From Alviniconcha marisindica (lineage: Eukaryota > Mollusca > Gastropoda > Provannidae), in contig JABMCL010001037.1 in NCBI GenBank assembly GCA_018857735.1, positions 171,001 through 235,000 on the forward strand: DNA of 64,000 nucleotides, written 5' to 3'. The notes beneath the pieces were generated by a model. The model saw only the letters and a list, made by a program, of their open reading frames with translations. It was not told the origin of the DNA and ran no database searches. This document shows positions 43,104-48,526 of the stretch, one piece after another (within the stretch, counting starts at the first letter, position 1; each line of letters starts with the position of its first letter). A program made the translations under genes and the position numbers.

Positions 43104-44581
43104 GGCATGACAGAGACATAGAAAGATCATAATTCTCGATCAGTGTTATTTATTAACCTGCTCCAGGAACACGCAGCAAAACCTATGCCACAACCTTGCT
43201 CATTTTCACCACAGTTTACAATTCTTTGGTTCACCCCGTTGGACAAACAAGTACATAATCAAAACAAGCTAGTTTTTAGTAGCAGATTCATTATGGGGGC
43301 ACCAAAAAAATACAAAAATACTTGGAAGCATAGCTGAATTTATACATATATGTAAATGATTATACACTGAATTTAAAAATGACTTGTACAGCAGCCATAG
43401 TCATCCTCTGTTGTACAAATATGTACATAATTTGAGTTAAGCTAGTTTTGGTAACAGATTCATTATTATGTGGGCAGGAAAAGAAAAATGCTTGGAAGCA
43501 TAGCAGAATTTACATGTGGATTTTAAAACCGGACTCATATACCAATAGTCATCCTCAATAGCATGGCAGAGACATTTTCATCTTAAATACATATACCAGT
43601 CATGCAATTTGGTAACCATTTCTTGAGGTTTAAATGACTGCCTGGTACTGACCAGCCGTGTACCAAAGCAATCACATTTTGAGGGTATTGCACAGTGCAC
43701 GTCAGAGCTTTGCACGTTACAAATGTGCACCTGTTACATATGATCATTTTTTACTATAAAAACAAACAAACAAAAAACTGATGACACTGTCTGCTCTCAG
43801 CTCATGTTCTAAATGAACTGGAATGCCATTACTTTATCCTCTGCATGCTGGTGTAACTTTAAAAAAAAAATTGGACCTTAAAACGTGTCCAAAACTCACA
43901 CAGCTAAGCCTGTCCTTGAAAAGAGAAACACAAGAGACAAATGCGTGCACTTTTTCATTCAGAATTTTTTTTACACTGACTTCCAACCAAGCACAGATTA
44001 GATTTTAAACTGGCAACATGAGACAAGACTCTTCTGCTACAACTGAAATCTGCCGGTCACCTTTTGGCCTCCAGACCCTCCTGTTTGACATGAATGGCAA
44101 GCATAATGGCAAAGTATTACAATGTCTTAGTGCCGGTCACCTTTCGGCCTCCAAACCAACCGGTTTCACATGAATGGCAAGCATAATGGCAAAATATTAT
44201 TTTGTCTTCATGGCACTTCAGAATGTGCTCAGGGTCAGGTGGGATGAGCGAAGCTTGCAAAGGGTGTTGGATAGAATTCAATGTGAATAGTTTATACATT
44301 TTGATCCTTCTGCTGCTGTTGAGCAGGGGTGTCTGTGTCAATTATTAGCAGTGCTGTTGCTTGATTCCCCCCCATGTCCTTGCTGTCAATGTTGCAGACT
44401 TGCTATTAACATCTCACTCACTGTCTCTTTTAGTGTTGCAGTTACCTTCCTCAGGAACTGTCATGACCCTTGTTGGTCCTGAATGTTTGTCTATTTATAG
44501 TTGCAGTGGAGCCCATCACCTTTAATTTTGCTGTCAGTGCTGCTGCTCATGTTACATGTACTGTGGTTATGATACTTGTAC

Positions 44582-44617
<36 letters not shown>

Positions 44618-45421
44618 ACGCGCATGCATGCACTTGTGCATGAATCTTGCACATAGTTATGCTTGAACCCTTGTTGATGTCTACATTATGTGTAATTTTT
44701 TTGGTTAAATTGCTGAAAACATTTTCCATCTCGATGTACATTATGTGTATAGTATTATGCTTGTTCAGCGCTTTGAGCTGCAGGGTAGGCACTTGACAAA
44801 TTTTCATTATTATTGTTATGACCAAGCTTGGAGAGTAAAAAGCCTTGCTGCATGGAAGCGAGGAGAGTTAGTCAGGACATGGAGTGTAACGTCCTGCCAA
44901 CCGCGCATGGTCACCTCAGGACAAAGCGAGGAGAGTGTTATATTTGTTGTTTTTCATTGTTGTTTGTTAATGAGGCAGAGAATCAGAAGGCAGCCAATTC
45001 CAGCAGAATACCTGGTCTAGATCAGTATCATAAGTGCTTTCTTTCTTTTCAGGTTTTCGCACTCTGGCATAGGCAGCAGCCTCAACACCTCGTGTCTTCG
45101 TTGATACATGCAAAGGTAAACAATCAACACAAATAAGGAAGAAAGCTAAAAAATGCAAAGAGAGAAAGAAAACTTCAGTACAATGCATTGAGAAAATGGT
45201 TTTAAACCCCCCCCCAAATGAACTCAAAAGCACATGCATAATAATAATAGTTCACAAGCAGTTATGATAGATAAATGTGTTTAATGCTAGAACTAATCAA
45301 TCTCAAGCCCTAAAACCAATGAAAGTCTTAAAGAAGAACATCACTGATGTCAAGATACCAGTGTTTAAAACTGAACACAAAACAGAATACCTGACCTTGC
45401 CTATGTCACATAACACACACA

Positions 45422-45453
<32 letters not shown>

Positions 45454-48400
45454 TCACACACACACACACACACAGACAGTTATACTCCACTTGAAAATGT
45501 TTAAGGAAGTGAAACGGTTTATCTCTGTGCATTGGGTTGATCACATGATGGTGTGTTATTCATCTTGATAAGACTGAGTCCCAACTTACACATAACCATT
45601 ACAAGTTGTTTTGTGTCACAGTTTTATCGTTTTTGCGTAGACTAACTGTTTCTTTATCCAACTGGTGTAGACTGCTTCTTCAGCTATTAATAACGGTGGG
45701 CACATTGGGATGAGATCTGTCCAAAATCTTCATATTCATCTTTAATAACAAAGAATTCAGTTTTAAACTCTTATGTGTTCTGGATTTTCCTCCTTAACTC
45801 TGGCAGTCAACATTGGTTTAGGGTTTTTTTCTCCCCTGACATTCTGCTCTAAGATGAAACGTGTCACAGTATTCCTGCTGGATGCTCTCCTTCACCCTTT
45901 TATTAAAAAAATTAAATAAATTGTTATTTGTTCAGAAGAAGTAGTGTGGATACAGCCAGTGGTTTTGCCTTTATGGGTTTCTTCTGTTCCACATTGTATG
46001 GCCTACATGATTAAGTATAGCATCCAGCACCTGTTGTGTGGTGCTGCGAGGTTCTCTGCCTACAGAACAAGTACAGTAGTATTGGCAGGAGCTGCCACAA
46101 GCATAAATTTTGTTGTGATAAAACTTTGCTGTGACAAAAATATGCTTGCCGAGACAAAACATTTGTTGCAACAAAATTACGTTTGTTGTGACAAAATATT
46201 TTTGTTCTGAGGACAAATATGTTTGTTGCGACAAAATAAGCTTGTTCTGTTGTGACAAAATTACGTTTGTCTTGACAAATATTTGTCGGGACAAACATAC
46301 TTTTTTTGCGACAAAAGACCGTGTTTTGTCACGACAAACACATGTTTTGTCACAACAAACACACATTTGTCACGACAAAAGTTTTGTTGCAACAAAAATG
46401 ATACTTGTGGCAGCTCCCGCCAAACGATACAGTAGCACCTGTTCATGCAAATCACCTTCACAGTGCACATGCAACACTATGACATATAAAGAGGATCTGA
46501 TCATATACACTGGTTCTGAAGAATTACAGAGTTTGAACATCCACAGGCTCATTCAGTGGTGTGACTTTCCAATGAGGCGCTTCATTAGTCACGTTCTCTC
46601 ACGCACAAGATCATTCAGCAGCACGCCTATCCAGTCTACAATTTCACAGACGACACAGTATAAACAATTGAAAAAAAAAGAGAAAAAAAAATGACATGTG
46701 CCAGGAATTGAGGAACATGTCTTCACATGTACCATGTCCTGGGCACTTTTTTCACTGTAAGCGTTGGTGATCTAGGTAACTAGATAGTCGTTCTTGTTTC
46801 CGATTTTTGATCTAGATAAACTCATTTAACACTTGCAAAAGCTGACCACATACAAGTGCCATCATTCATCCTGTTGCTACCAGCAGTTTTGCCCTACCAT
46901 ATCTTTCATATGCTTCCTTCTCTGCTTTTTCTTTCTTCGCTCCGCTTCAGAAAACATCTAAGAACACCACAGGGCACAGTGCCCACTTTTCAAGACAGTT
47001 TCCCAAGCACAGCCCAGTGTCCAGGTGCATCTGCAACTAAACGCATCCGCATGCGTCCGTGGGCACAGCAAACCCAAGGTGCAGCATCCCCGGGACACAG
47101 TTCATGTTCTGCACTGTGCACCCTTCCCACTGTCACACACCCTTTCAGCACCTCCACTTCTCCCATTAGCACACTGCATCACCGCCCCCCCCCCCACCCC
47201 CCCCCATCTGTGCAACCCTCAACCCTCACTCATTCTCCTATTGTACTTATAAACAACTACATCGACATCCCAGTTGTCAAAATAAATGGATTCACCTGGC
47301 TAACATGTTTTAGTGGATAGGCTCCTTTCCCCTAACCTCTGCCTCCCTCCTCCCCCCCCCCCCCCCCCCACCTTCTGGAGTACAGCATCTTTGCCTTAGG
47401 GGTGGAACATACACTGCCTATCACCAAGAGGAATACAGATCTTTCAGGTGGGGTGTTTTCTTAATGTAACAAGCACTGAGGATGTGACCTTGTGTATGCA
47501 AGGGGAGTGTGTCTTCACTGCCCTACCTGCCCATTCTGTCAACATGACGGTGTGGCAACATGAAGGCGAGTTATAACTAATTAACATTTCTCCCTTGTCC
47601 CTTTTCTCTGCGGCCATGTGAAGACATGAATATAGCTGATTAAATTACCCCCCCCCCCTCACCTTCCCCCCTTGTCCCTTTTCTCTGCGGCCATGTGAAG
47701 ACATGAATATAGCTGATTAAATTACCCCCCCCCCCCACCTTCCCCCCACACACAAGATGAAGCCTAAGTATAAATAAACTTGTCTTTTTTGTCCCTTTTA
47801 CAATGTAATGACATGACGATGACATGATGAATTAGCCCCCCCCCCCCCCACCACTTAGTCATACTCTCTCCACACCTCTAATCTCACTCTCCTGACACTC
47901 AGTTTGGGATTTGTTTTGGTTTTGCACAGGACGCATGCTTCAACATACAGGTCACCCTCAACATAGTGCACACAGCATTTGCTTAAAATTATCTGAGTAA
48001 CGCTAGCTCTGAAATATGTTGCTGCTACACAAAGTATGTGGTAATAGGTGTTAAATACAGACTTGTACTAAACATATGGGTACATCAACAGGGGTACATC
48101 AACAGGTACAGCATTAGCCTACTGCTACAATTTCTTCCCTTGCCCCTGATGTTAAATGTTCCTTTCCCCCGATGTTAAATATTCCTTTTCCCTGATGTTA
48201 CATGTAAACCAACCACCACTACAGATAATCCAAATCAAATTCTCTGAGCAGAGAGGGTGGGCTGGTCTTAAAATGGGTAAGGGGCGACCTGTCTTTGGGG
48301 CATAGCTTTGATACATAGTAATGTACTCAGTGATTCACCAGCCAACCACTTAATCAACCAAGTCAATAAGACAGTGCATCCTCCATTCACCCAAAATACA

Positions 48401-48460
48401 AAACCACCAAGAAGAGAGAGAAATGGTGGCATGGTAGGGGTGGTGAGGGAAGGGGGGGGG

Positions 48461-48526
<66 letters not shown>

